Both the position numbers and the translations under genes were made by a program. The notes under the pieces are model-generated. The model made no database searches and was not told the DNA's origin. It was given only the letters and a program-made list of their open reading frames with translations. Positions 8,071 through 17,442 of a DNA stretch of 64,000 bases are shown one piece after another. The stretch is taken from positions 22,393 through 86,392 of the forward strand of contig NZ_QXIY01000033.1 of NCBI RefSeq assembly GCF_003570995.1, in the 5' to 3' direction. The stretch's first letter is position 1; each line of letters begins with the position of its first letter. The DNA is from Candidatus Cryosericum septentrionale (lineage in GTDB: Bacteria; Caldisericota; Caldisericia; Cryosericales; Cryosericaceae).

Positions 8071-9531
8071 GTGGCAAGAACCGCATCAAGAAAAGAGATA
8101 CTCGAGGGACCCATCGTCCGGATCATGTTCAGACTGGCATGGCCGTTGATGATTTCCAGCCTGCTGCACTACCTGTACAATATGGCCGATACCTTCTGGG
8201 TAGGTCACTTGCCCGTGTCGGAGAATGCCTCCGCGGTCGCCGGACTTCAGATAGCCGGCCCGGTCATTTTCTTCCTCATGGCATTTGCCTTCGGGTTCAA
8301 CTCCGGAGGGCTGGCGCTCGTGTCCCAGTACATGGGTGCTCATCGGAAGGAGGAAGCGAATACGGCAGCTGCCAAGACGCTTTCGCTGTCGATTGTCTTC
8401 GGGCTGTTCATCATGGTTACAGGCGTCATCTTCTCACCTGCCCTGCTGAGGCTCCTCACCTCAGACCCTGCTGTTGCCCGCGCCGGAACGGTCTACACGC
8501 GTATCATCTTCATCGGCATGCCCTTTGAGTTCGTCGCGGCGGCGTATGCCCAGGTCATGGCAGCGTACGGGGATACGATCACGCCCATGCTCGTAAACTT
8601 GGCGACCGTCCTCGCTAATATTGTCCTGGACCCATTCATGATCTTCGGGTGGGGGCCCTTCGCGCGCATGACGGTGGCAGGGGCTGCGGTGGCCACCATT
8701 ATCTGCCAGGCCATCGCCGCAGTCATCTCACTGGTCATACTGTTCAGGGGGAGACATGGTCTCCGTGTCAGCTGGCGCGACCTTCTTCCGGACTGGTTCT
8801 GGTACAGGCGCATTCTCAAGATCGGCCTTCCTGCTTCCATTGGTGTCTCTGGGACGTCATTCGGGTTTCTGGTTCTGACGGGCATCATCGGCCGTGTGCC
8901 CAACGCTACAGTAGCACTCTCGGCATATGGCATCGGTGACCGCTTCATCAACATCAGTTTCGTTGCCATCGATGGTCTGTCGCTGGCCATCTCGACGATG
9001 GTCGGGCATGCTTTGGGCGGGGACCTGCGGAAACGAGCCAACAGTGTCGTATGGACTGGCACTGCGCTGATGTTTGGCATGCTTGTGGGTGAAGGGATCC
9101 TTCTGTGGGTTTTCACGCCATGGTTGTTCAGGGCCTTCATTCCAACACAGCCAGCGATCATCAGCGAAGGCATCCTGTTCATGTCCCTGTTCCTCCCCTC
9201 CATTCCGTTCTTTGGCATCGTCAACGGGGTCCAGTCGGCGTTCCAGGGTTCAGGGCACAACACGCCGCCCATGATCATGCAGCTCGTACGTCTCTGGGGT
9301 CTTCGCGTCCCGCTGTCATGGTTCTTTGGGTTTGCCATGCACATGGGATCGCGCGGTATCTGGACCGGTATGCTGATCAGCAACGTCCTTGCGGCTGTTC
9401 TGGCACTGGTGTTTCTTGCAACGGCCGACTGGCACCACAAGGTCATTGAACACAGGCTTGCACTGGCTGAGGCGACCGATGAGACGGGCACGTCAGAGTT
9501 GATCCCGACGCCGGCCGAGCCCGGGGTGTAG
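8071..9531 (+). CDS. MATE-family efflux transporter (first of tandem pair)
   Basis: A 486-residue protein with about 12 membrane segments and the MATE pattern: an N-terminal EILEGPIVRIMFRLAWP approach, NMADTFWVGHL in TM1-2, and the internal repeat beginning near RRILKIGLPASIG. Such proteins export drugs or metabolites using Na+ or H+ gradients. The start is GTG 8071, because GGAGGAGACC sits directly upstream; an upstream GTG at 8047 lacks a site. The next gene is a close paralogue 11 bases downstream, so they form an operon. Confidence 0.88.
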   Translation: MARTASRKEILEGPIVRIMFRLAWPLMISSLLHYLYNMADTFWVGHLPVSENASAVAGLQIAGPVIFFLMAFAFGFNSGGLALVSQYMGAHRKEEANTAAAKTLSLSIVFGLFIMVTGVIFSPALLRLLTSDPAVARAGTVYTRIIFIGMPFEFVAAAYAQVMAAYGDTITPMLVNLATVLANIVLDPFMIFGWGPFARMTVAGAAVATIICQAIAAVISLVILFRGRHGLRVSWRDLLPDWFWYRRILKIGLPASIGVSGTSFGFLVLTGIIGRVPNATVALSAYGIGDRFINISFVAIDGLSLAISTMVGHALGGDLRKRANSVVWTGTALMFGMLVGEGILLWVFTPWLFRAFIPTQPAIISEGILFMSLFLPSIPFFGIVNGVQSAFQGSGHNTPPMIMQLVRLWGLRVPLSWFFGFAMHMGSRGIWTGMLISNVLAAVLALVFLATADWHHKVIEHRLALAEATDETGTSELIPTPAEPGV

Positions 9532-9542
9532 GGGGGGCGGAC

Positions 9543-11015
9543 ATGAGCCGGCGTCCGACGATGCCCACGCGCGAGGAGATCCTTCACGGTCCAGTGGTGG
9601 CGACAATGTTCCGGCTGTCCTGGCCCGTCATGGTAAGCTCCCTGCTCAACATGGTGTACAACATGACCGATACGTTCTGGGTCGGGCACCTTCCAAAGAC
9701 CGAGAACGCGGCAGCAGTCGCTGGGCTTCAGGTGTCAGGCCCTGTTGTATGGTTCCTCGTCGCATTCGCGTTCGGATTCGGGTCCGCAGGTCTCGCTCTC
9801 GTTTCGCAGTTCATGGGAGCGCACAACGAGGTTGACGCGGAGAAGGCGGCTGGTCAGACCATGTCTCTGGCAATCCTGCTTGGATTCGCTGTGGCGATCA
9901 TCGGCGTGGTGCTGTCGCCGATTCTTCTCCCCGTCCTGACTCCAGACCGGGCCATTTCGGCGATGGCGATAAGCTACACGCGGATCATCTTCATCGGGAT
10001 GCCCGCCATCTTCGTCTCGGCCCTGTACGCGCAGATCATGAATGCTTATGGAGATACTGTTACGCCGATGCTCATCAACACGATCACCGTCGGTCTGAAT
10101 GTCATCCTGGACCCGCTGATGATCTTCGGATGGGGCCCGTTTGTCCACATGGGTGTAGCCGGTGCCGCTCTTGCGACCGTCCTATGTCAGGTCCTGTCCG
10201 CCGTTATCTCGCTCTCGGTTCTCATGACCGGGAGGCGAAAGCTGAGAGTGACCTGGGGCGACCTGCGTCCCGAGATTGGCTGGGTCAAACGCATCCTCCG
10301 CATCGGACTTCCCGCATCAGTCGGGGCATCCGGTACGTCCTTTGGGTTCATTGTCCTGACGGGCATCATCGGCCGCGTCCCCAACCCCACGGTTGCGTTG
10401 TCGGCGTATGGGATTGGTGATAGGATGTTCAGTATCACTTCCCTCATCAACGATGGGGCTGGCATGGGCATAGCCACGATGGTGGGACGGGCGTTGGGTG
10501 CCGGCATGAAGGAACGGGCCACAGCCGTCGTGCGACAGGGGACGACTGCCATCATCGGCCTGATGGCAGTTGCGAGCGTTCTTCTGCGCCTCATTACGCC
10601 CCTGGTGTTCCGGGCGTTCATTCCGAGCCAGCCGGAAATCATCGCCGAAGGCGTTCTCTTCATGTCAATCTTTCTCTGGGCCAACCCGTTCTTTGGGCTC
10701 ATGATGGGTGTCCAGTCGGCGTTCCAGGGCTCAGGACACAACGTTCCAAACATGATTCTGGACCTGGTTCGGCTATGGGGCCTGCGCGTGCCGCTGGCGT
10801 GGTTCTTTGCCATGACCCTTAAACTCGGATCACGTGGCGTCTGGATTGGCATGACTGCCAGCAACGTGGTGGCAGGTTTCCTCTCGCTCATTCTTGTGTT
10901 CACGATCGACTGGCGCCAGAATGTCATCGAGCACTTGCTTCTTCCTGAGGCTCTCCTCATGGGCGAGGAAGCCATATCATCCATCTCCAGCGTTGAGGTC
11001 GACGACCGTCCGTAG
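9543..11015 (+). CDS. MATE-family efflux transporter (second of tandem pair)
   Basis: A 490-residue paralogue of the preceding protein, collinear throughout (NMTDTFWVGHLP; KRILRIGLPASVG; the VQSAFQGSGHN motif in the C half). ATG 9543 follows a G-rich site 11 bases after the preceding stop. The pair looks like a tandem duplication that has diverged. MATE transporters work as single chains, so the pair more likely broadens substrate range than forms an obligate heterodimer. Confidence 0.88.
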   Translation: MSRRPTMPTREEILHGPVVATMFRLSWPVMVSSLLNMVYNMTDTFWVGHLPKTENAAAVAGLQVSGPVVWFLVAFAFGFGSAGLALVSQFMGAHNEVDAEKAAGQTMSLAILLGFAVAIIGVVLSPILLPVLTPDRAISAMAISYTRIIFIGMPAIFVSALYAQIMNAYGDTVTPMLINTITVGLNVILDPLMIFGWGPFVHMGVAGAALATVLCQVLSAVISLSVLMTGRRKLRVTWGDLRPEIGWVKRILRIGLPASVGASGTSFGFIVLTGIIGRVPNPTVALSAYGIGDRMFSITSLINDGAGMGIATMVGRALGAGMKERATAVVRQGTTAIIGLMAVASVLLRLITPLVFRAFIPSQPEIIAEGVLFMSIFLWANPFFGLMMGVQSAFQGSGHNVPNMILDLVRLWGLRVPLAWFFAMTLKLGSRGVWIGMTASNVVAGFLSLILVFTIDWRQNVIEHLLLPEALLMGEEAISSISSVEVDDRP

Positions 11016-11067
11016 GCCGTCTGCGCCTGCGTTCACCCTGCTGATTGCCGCGTCTTCACGGGTGTGC

Positions 11068-11096
11068 TTGACACCGCAAGCCATCATGCGTAGCAT
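11068..11096 (+). promoter_or_regulatory. Promoter of the Mg-transport operon
   Basis: TTGACA at 11068-11073 and TAGCAT at 11091-11096 are separated by 17 bases, about 39 bases before the ATG at 11135. The leader is too short for an M-box riboswitch. Confidence 0.5.
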
Positions 11097-11134
11097 ACAG
11101 GCGCTGTGCTATTCTCTCGCCCCAGGAGGCGCGA

Positions 11135-12358
11135 ATGTTCTACCTCAGTAACATTCTTGGCATGCGCGTTCTGGATCGAAAGCAAGCCGTAGTCGGCTCG
11201 ATAGCTGACCTTGAAGTGGCGACTGGCGAGAAGTTCCCGGTCGTCGTGGCTGTTCTCGTCAAGACGCAGCGCGGCTTGACGCGCGTGGCGTGGCATAACG
11301 TGCGCGGCCTGGGCATCACAGAGTGTACTCTCAAACTCGCTGATGCCGAACTTCAGCCCAACTTCAAGCTGGAAGACACCTCCATGCTGTTGCTCAACCA
11401 TGTGTTGGACAAACAGATTGTCGACATCCACGGTGCGAAGGTCGTGCGTGTGAACGATATCGAGCTGGCGGAAAGTCACGGGCAGCTACGTGTCATAGCG
11501 GCCGATGCCGGGTTCCGGAGCTTCATGCGCAGAGCTGGATTCGCGTGGCTCATCCACATTATCGAACGGCGACGCCATCACAAGATTGGCGAGAACTCGA
11601 TTCCGTGGAGCTTTGTAGAGCCCCTCGGGCGTGATGTTCGCAGCGTGCAGGTGAGGGCGACGTGGAAAGAGCTCTCGAAACTGCACCCTTCGGATTTGGC
11701 GGACATCGCGGACGACCTGGATTTTAATGAGCGCGACGCTCTGTTCAAAGCGCTGAACGACGAGCAGGCAGCCGATACGCTGGCCGAACTGGAGGACGAC
11801 AAAGTCAAGGTCAGTATCTTGGAACGGCTCGGTGTGGCCCGTGCGGCCGACATTCTGGAAGAGATGGACCCAGATGACGCTGCGGATATCCTGCAGGACA
11901 CGCGGGCTGAAACGCAGGAGGCGATGCTTCAGGAAATGGATCCGGAAGAACGTGAGGACGTTCGTGAGCTGCTGGCCTATGACGAGGATACAGCCGGTGG
12001 CCTCATGACCAACGACTATCTCGAGATCAGACAGGAGATGTCGGCCGAGCAGGTCATCGAGGTTCTCCGTCGGGAGGCTCCAGACACGGAGACCATCTAC
12101 TACCTGTATGTAACTGATGATGACGGGCATCTGGTGGGGATCTTGTCGCTGCGGGCGCTGATTGTCGCGCAGCCCGGCACCGCCGTAGCCGACATCATGC
12201 AGAAACGCACCGTTTCCGTGTTCGTGGACGATCCGAAGGGCAAAGTGGCGGAGATCATCGACAAGTACAGCTACCTTGCGCTGCCGGTTGTTGACCACGA
12301 GGGCGTCCTGCAGGGTATTGTCACGGTCGATGACGTCCTCGACCAGGCCATGGACTAG
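11135..12358 (+). CDS. PRC-barrel / MgtE_N / CBS-pair protein, probable Mg sensor
   Basis: A 407-residue soluble protein. Residues 1-75 resemble a PRC-barrel (VLDRKQAVVGSIADLEV). About 165-285 is an MgtE N-domain, recognisable from the helical LHPSDLADIADDL and EEMDPDDAADILQD repeats, and 285-407 is a CBS pair ending VVDHEGVLQGIVTVDDVLDQ. In MgtE channels, the N plus CBS region is the cytosolic Mg2+ sensor that gates the pore. Here there is no pore domain; instead a NRAMP-related transporter starts nine bases downstream. I infer that this protein senses Mg2+ and gates that transporter. AGGAGGCG precedes ATG 11135. Confidence 0.8.
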   Translation: MFYLSNILGMRVLDRKQAVVGSIADLEVATGEKFPVVVAVLVKTQRGLTRVAWHNVRGLGITECTLKLADAELQPNFKLEDTSMLLLNHVLDKQIVDIHGAKVVRVNDIELAESHGQLRVIAADAGFRSFMRRAGFAWLIHIIERRRHHKIGENSIPWSFVEPLGRDVRSVQVRATWKELSKLHPSDLADIADDLDFNERDALFKALNDEQAADTLAELEDDKVKVSILERLGVARAADILEEMDPDDAADILQDTRAETQEAMLQEMDPEEREDVRELLAYDEDTAGGLMTNDYLEIRQEMSAEQVIEVLRREAPDTETIYYLYVTDDDGHLVGILSLRALIVAQPGTAVADIMQKRTVSVFVDDPKGKVAEIIDKYSYLALPVVDHEGVLQGIVTVDDVLDQAMD

Positions 12359-12367
12359 CCTGGCGCC

Positions 12368-13645
12368 ATGGCACGAATCTGGGAACGCGTCAGGGGCAAG
12401 TTCCAGCGTTTTGCGCTGACACTGCCCATCATGCTCGCCGTTCTTGGACCCGGCATCATTACGGGCAACGTCGACAACGATGCAGGGGGCATTACCACCT
12501 ACAGTGTCATCGGGGCCAGGTTCGGGTACTCCATGTTGTGGATGCTCCTGCTGATTACGTTTACGTTGGCCATGATCCAGGAGATGTGCGCCCGCATGGG
12601 CGTGGTCACGGGCAAGGGACTGGCAGACCTGATCCGCGAACGGTTTGGCATTCGCGTGACCATGGTGGTCATGCTGCTGCTGGTGTTTACCAACCTGACC
12701 AATACCATGGGAGAATTTGCCGGCGTAGCGGGAGCCAGCTCGATCCTGGGCCTGAACCGTTTCCTCGTCATTCCTGTCGTTGCATTTTTCGTCTGGCTTC
12801 TGGTCGTCAAGGGTTCATATCGTGCTGTGGAGAAGGTTTTGCTCGTGTTCTGTGTCCTGTACCTGACCTATGTCATCAGTGCTTTCATGGCACATCCCAA
12901 CTGGGGAGTTGTTGCCAAGTCCGTTGTCGTTCCGACGTTTCAGATGAACCCCGAGTTCATCTCGCTGTTCATCGCGACGATAGGAACCACGATTGCGCCC
13001 TGGATGCAGTTCTACCAGCAGTCTTCGGTCGCGGAGAAGGCGATCGATCTGAAGCAGTATCGCTATGAGGTTCTGGACACCTATATTGGCAGTTTCCTCA
13101 CCAACTTCGTCTCCTTTTTCATCATCGTCGCGTGCGCAAGTACTCTGTTTGTGGCGGGCGTCCGGGTCAATACAGCGGCAGAAGCGGCAGGCGCGCTGGC
13201 ACCACTCGCGGGAAAATACGCGTCGATTCTCTTTGCCATCGGCTTGATCAACGCCTCGATCATGGCTGCTGGGGTCCTTCCTCTCTCGACGGCGTATTCC
13301 GTGGCAGAAGCATTTGGCTGGGAGTCGGGGGTCGGAAAGTCATTCCGCGAGGCCCCTCTCTTCTATAGTCTATATACGGCTCTTATCGTGCTGGGTGCGG
13401 GAACGATCATGTTCGTACCGGAGAGCAAGCTCATCGGCATCATGCTGTTTTCGCAGGCGGCGAATGGGGTCCTGCTTCCTCTGATACTTATCCTCATGCT
13501 GAAACTGATCAATGACAAGTCATTGATGGGTGAGTACGTCAACAGTCGGGGCAAGAACATCGCGGTATGGGCGCAGGCGATCGTCATGATCATCCTGGCG
13601 ACGACGCTGACGGTCCAGACCGTGCTCCAGATGGTGAGGAACTAG
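12368..13645 (+). CDS. NRAMP-related transporter of the magnesium (NRMT) type
   Basis: A 425-residue membrane protein of the NRAMP superfamily in which the canonical metal motifs are replaced: GNVDNDAGG stands where DPGN should be in TM1, and TTIAPWMQFYQQS stands where MPH should be in TM6. Loss of the TM6 methionine is the known signature of NRAMP-related Mg2+ transporters, which do not use the soft ligand. Coupling to the MgtE_N-CBS protein upstream (nine-base gap) supports Mg2+ as substrate. The ribosome binding site is weak, suggesting translational coupling. Substrate assignment is inference. Confidence 0.78.
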   Translation: MARIWERVRGKFQRFALTLPIMLAVLGPGIITGNVDNDAGGITTYSVIGARFGYSMLWMLLLITFTLAMIQEMCARMGVVTGKGLADLIRERFGIRVTMVVMLLLVFTNLTNTMGEFAGVAGASSILGLNRFLVIPVVAFFVWLLVVKGSYRAVEKVLLVFCVLYLTYVISAFMAHPNWGVVAKSVVVPTFQMNPEFISLFIATIGTTIAPWMQFYQQSSVAEKAIDLKQYRYEVLDTYIGSFLTNFVSFFIIVACASTLFVAGVRVNTAAEAAGALAPLAGKYASILFAIGLINASIMAAGVLPLSTAYSVAEAFGWESGVGKSFREAPLFYSLYTALIVLGAGTIMFVPESKLIGIMLFSQAANGVLLPLILILMLKLINDKSLMGEYVNSRGKNIAVWAQAIVMIILATTLTVQTVLQMVRN

Positions 13646-13717
13646 GTTCTTGACTCTACAACAACGAGAGTAGACTGTAGCCATCGGATAATTCGGTTAG
13701 CGAAAGGAAGAGACTGA

Positions 13718-15040
13718 GTGAACATTCGAAAGCGGCTACCGGCTTTTGAGTCCAAAGACTACCGGCTCTGGTTTGCCGGCCAGAGTGTATCTCTTGTCGG
13801 TACGTGGCTCCAGAACACAGGGCAGTCCTGGCTGGTTCTCAAACTGACAAACTCACCCCTCAAGCTCGGGGTGCTGACCAGCATCCAGTTTCTCCCGTCT
13901 CTGATCCTCTCGGTGTTCATTGGACCGATCATCGATCGTTTTCCAAAGCGCTCGATCCTGTTGTTCACGCAGATCATGTATGCGCTGGCCGCCGCCGCTC
14001 TGGCTGCCGTGACGTTTGGGGGTCATGCGCAGTACTGGCAGGTGCTGGTTATTGCCGCCGTCACAGGCCTCATCAGTGCTATCGACTGGCCGACCAGACA
14101 GGCGTTTGTGGGTGAACAGGTGAACGACAGGTCTGCCGTCGTCAATGCTGTTGCCCTCAACAGCACGATGTTCAACATCGCCCGTGTTATCGGTCCTGGT
14201 ATCGGCGGGGTCCTGATCGCCATCGTGGGCATTCCTTGGACATTTGCCCTGAACTCGGTCAGCTTCATAGCCGTCATCATCAGCCTGCTCCTGATGAAAG
14301 CAGGCCGCAAGCCGACCAAGAGCAAGATGGGGAGCTATGCCCAGGAAGTCCGCGAGGGCACGCAGTACATTGCCCAGAATCAAGTCATCATAAGCCTCTT
14401 GGCGATAGCAGGCATCATCAGCCTGTTCCTGCTCAATTTCAACATCACCATTCCCAGCTTTGCCCAGCTGACTCTTGGCCTACAGGCAGATGGCTACGGG
14501 GGACTGATGTCGGCAATGGGAGTAGGCGCACTCGCCGCCGGGGTACTCATGTCTCTCGGTGGAGCACGCCTGGAACCGACTCCTGCCTACATTTATGGTT
14601 CGGGGTTCATCCTGGCGGTTGCGATGATCCTCGTCGGAATACAGCGGAATTTTTACTTGACCGGCTTGCTGCTGGTCTTCTGTGGATTCGGCATGGCGGC
14701 TTTGTCGACGATGTGCAACACGGCGCTCCAGATGCAGTCACCCGACAACATGCGCGCCCGTGTCATGGCTGCCTACAACCTCGTCTTCGTGGGTTCGACC
14801 CCCATCGGCGCGCTCTATGCGGGCAAGATCTCGGATGCCCTCGGTGCCAATATGGGCTTCTTCGTCAGTGGGGTCATTGGTGTCGTATTCCTGGGGGTGA
14901 TGCTGGTCTTCGTTACCCCCCGCGCCTTCCGGGGCCTGCGAACATTCGCCGTGGCTGACTCATCCGCCGGAGGCGGTTCTCAGACGGTCGGTTCCTCCGA
15001 TGGGCTGGACGCCCGAGCGGCTGGAGTGGACAAAGACTGA
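13718..15040 (+). CDS. MFS exporter, DHA3/EntS type
   Basis: A 440-residue major-facilitator protein with 12 predicted segments. The N-terminal pattern FESKDYRLWFAGQSVSLVGTWLQ and DRFPKRSILL loop fit the MFS_3 (EntS-like) exporters of drugs or siderophores. Start is GTG 13718 with AAAGGAAGAG upstream. A weak TTGACT/TAGACT pair with a short 15-base spacer lies at 13650-13676. Its last 61 bases overlap the converging histidine-kinase gene. Substrate unknown. Confidence 0.82.
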   Translation: MNIRKRLPAFESKDYRLWFAGQSVSLVGTWLQNTGQSWLVLKLTNSPLKLGVLTSIQFLPSLILSVFIGPIIDRFPKRSILLFTQIMYALAAAALAAVTFGGHAQYWQVLVIAAVTGLISAIDWPTRQAFVGEQVNDRSAVVNAVALNSTMFNIARVIGPGIGGVLIAIVGIPWTFALNSVSFIAVIISLLLMKAGRKPTKSKMGSYAQEVREGTQYIAQNQVIISLLAIAGIISLFLLNFNITIPSFAQLTLGLQADGYGGLMSAMGVGALAAGVLMSLGGARLEPTPAYIYGSGFILAVAMILVGIQRNFYLTGLLLVFCGFGMAALSTMCNTALQMQSPDNMRARVMAAYNLVFVGSTPIGALYAGKISDALGANMGFFVSGVIGVVFLGVMLVFVTPRAFRGLRTFAVADSSAGGGSQTVGSSDGLDARAAGVDKD

Positions 15041-17256
15041 CGCACACGTGTGGCCAGTTCCTGAAGCGTGTAAGGTTTCGGGATGAAGGCCACGAATCCC
15101 GTACTGGCGAAAGGAGTGTCAGTCGCATCGTAGCCGGACATCAGGATTGCGGCCACCGACGGATTGATCTCACGAAGCTTCTCGAACAAGTCCTTGCCAT
15201 TCATGTGCGGCATCATCATGTCGACCAGGACAAGGTCGATAGACCGCCATGAATCCTTGTAGATAGCGAGCGCGTTCACTGGATCGGCGGTGTCGGTGAC
15301 GTGATATCCGAGACCCGAGAGGACCTTGACGGCAACACTGCGGACAACATCTTCGTCATCCACGATGAGCACCGATTCTCCCCGCACTGACCGAGGCATC
15401 GACCCGGAGACGGGTGTCTGGCGAGCCCTTCCCTGTGCTTCGGCACGGGAGACAGCCGGAAGGTACAGTGTGAACGTCGTTCCCTGGTTTGGCACTGAAG
15501 CCACGGTGATGATTCCCTTGTGGTCGTGCACGACGCGCCAGACGATGGACAGTCCCAACCCGGTTCCTTCAGGCCGCGTCGTGAAGAACGGTTCGAACAG
15601 GTGGTCCCTGGCCTCAGGTGATAGACCGCAACCAGTATCTGACACCCTGATCTGTACGTAGCTGCCGTCTGGGAGAACAGGAACGCCGTGGCTGACGCAG
15701 AAGGATTCGTCGATGATGACGTTGCAGGCGTCGACCGTGAGTGTGCCGTCGTGGTGTCCCATAGCATCGCGGGCATTGATGACCAGGTTCAGGATGACCT
15801 CTTCCAACTGCGTCCGGTCACCGAGAACGTATGCCAAATCTGGAGAGATGCTTTGTACTAGGGCAGTGCGTTTGTCAAAGCCCGGCATGGTGATCGAGAG
15901 CGTATCCGCCAGGACCTCGCCGATATCGACGTCGGCGATTGTCGGTGTGCCGTTGCGCGAGAAGGACAGCAATCGGTGCGTTAGTTCAGCGGCACGCCTC
16001 GCGGCGCGTTCAATGGTGTCCAGTCCCTGGTAGAGTTCAGTCCCTTGCATTGCGTCGACCCTGAGCAGCGACGCATGCCCCATGATCCCACCCATGATAT
16101 TGTTGAAGTCGTGTGCGATTCCCCCTGCGAGTCTGCCGACGGCTTCCATCTTCTGTGACTGCAAGAGCTCTTTTTCCAGCTGCCGAGTTCGTTCCTCTGT
16201 GAGTCGCTGTTCTGTGACATCCCGGAAGATTCCTTGGACAATTGAAGCCCCGGCAGATGGTATGGACTGCAGGGAAGCCTCACAGATGACCTGTCGGCCG
16301 TCATGGGTGACGAAGGCCCAGTCAAACCGCTGTGCCTGTCCGGCAAGGGCCTGGTCTTCGAACGTGCGCATGGCGTCGGCAGATGGACGGCCGTCGGGCT
16401 GCATGGTGGGACTGATATTCGGGATGATCTTTCCTGTCAACTGTTTGGTTGTGGTGCCAAGCACTCGCCCTGCGGCGGTGTTTGCCTGTGTAATGACGTA
16501 GTCGCTGACGATCAGAATGGGATCGGGAGCTTCATCGAACAGAGCGTGATACTGCTGGTACGCCGTGCGAACGGTCTGTTCGGCTTTGAGCTGGTCCCGC
16601 AGGTCACGTGCGACGATGAGCACCCGTTTGCTTGGAGCCTGCAGGTTCGACATCATGACTTCGACAGGGATGAGGGCTCTGTCAAATGTGACAAACTGCC
16701 ACAGCGTTGACGTAAGGCTTCGGTCCAGCAGAGACGTCAGGGTTTTCGACACATCTGCCTGTCCGACGAACATGATGGACCCCAGTGTGGCGCCGAGCAG
16801 GTCAGACTCTTTTCGAGCAAGAAGCGAACACAGTGCTCTGTTGACGGCCTCGATGCGCAGCTGTCCGTCAGCGCTGTCCACAAGCAGGGCCGGTTCCGGG
16901 ACTGCTGCAAACAGCTGCTGATAGTAGGCGGCCCGGTCACGGGCGGCGCGTGCCGCGCGTTCACGTGAAGTAAGCAGGTAGATGACGAGCAGGACGGTGG
17001 CGATACCCCCGAGGACCAGCATTGTCGTTCCCAACCGATCGCTGCCGGCGTAGATGTTGGCGGCAACCACCAGCTGGGGAGGTGGCACGACCGGAGTGGT
17101 GGCATCGACCCGGGATATCGGTATGAGAAGCAGGACTGCGACGACAGCAAGCCCGACTGCGCGACGCATGGCGTACTGCGCTGCGAATGCTCCCCGGTAC
17201 CCAGAACGACCAGTATTCACCGAGGTTACCATCCCCACTCTACCCACTGTCAGCAT
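14980..17256 (-). CDS. Hybrid sensor histidine kinase with two PAS domains and a receiver
   Basis: A 758-residue membrane sensor. One hydrophobic segment near residues 30-50 and one near 78-95 bracket a short extracytoplasmic loop. Two PAS-like domains follow (FAAVPEPALLVDSADG and FDEAPDPILIVSDYV), then the H-box GRLAGGIAHDFNNIMGG (His near residue 381), the N-box LNLVINARDAMG, the G-box DTGCGLSPEA and GTGLGLSIV, and a C-terminal receiver with LVLVDMMMPHMNG (Asp near 678). No response regulator or DNA-binding output is adjacent. ATG 17256 lacks a clear site and lies just after a TATTATAAAT stretch; ATG 17232 is an alternative start. Confidence 0.88.
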   Translation of the reverse strand: MLTVGRVGMVTSVNTGRSGYRGAFAAQYAMRRAVGLAVVAVLLLIPISRVDATTPVVPPPQLVVAANIYAGSDRLGTTMLVLGGIATVLLVIYLLTSRERAARAARDRAAYYQQLFAAVPEPALLVDSADGQLRIEAVNRALCSLLARKESDLLGATLGSIMFVGQADVSKTLTSLLDRSLTSTLWQFVTFDRALIPVEVMMSNLQAPSKRVLIVARDLRDQLKAEQTVRTAYQQYHALFDEAPDPILIVSDYVITQANTAAGRVLGTTTKQLTGKIIPNISPTMQPDGRPSADAMRTFEDQALAGQAQRFDWAFVTHDGRQVICEASLQSIPSAGASIVQGIFRDVTEQRLTEERTRQLEKELLQSQKMEAVGRLAGGIAHDFNNIMGGIMGHASLLRVDAMQGTELYQGLDTIERAARRAAELTHRLLSFSRNGTPTIADVDIGEVLADTLSITMPGFDKRTALVQSISPDLAYVLGDRTQLEEVILNLVINARDAMGHHDGTLTVDACNVIIDESFCVSHGVPVLPDGSYVQIRVSDTGCGLSPEARDHLFEPFFTTRPEGTGLGLSIVWRVVHDHKGIITVASVPNQGTTFTLYLPAVSRAEAQGRARQTPVSGSMPRSVRGESVLIVDDEDVVRSVAVKVLSGLGYHVTDTADPVNALAIYKDSWRSIDLVLVDMMMPHMNGKDLFEKLREINPSVAAILMSGYDATDTPFASTGFVAFIPKPYTLQELATRVRQSLSTPAARASSPSEEPTV

Positions 17257-17442
17257 ATATTTATAATATCCCGTAAACTTCCTCTGTAAAGCTCAAATCT
17301 GGCGTGCGCGGCTATCCTGCGGCGCGTTGAGGGGCTCAGTCTGAGGAGGAAAGTTCTGACAAGTGGGGATATGGAACAAGTAGAGAGGCTCGGCCGTCTA
17401 AAATATGCGTGTATACTGTATTTGTGTTGGAGGTATTGTGAA

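Noticed and set aside
9543..11015. MATE pair as an obligate heterodimer
   Set aside because: MATE transporters function as single chains. The two are more simply a tandem duplication.
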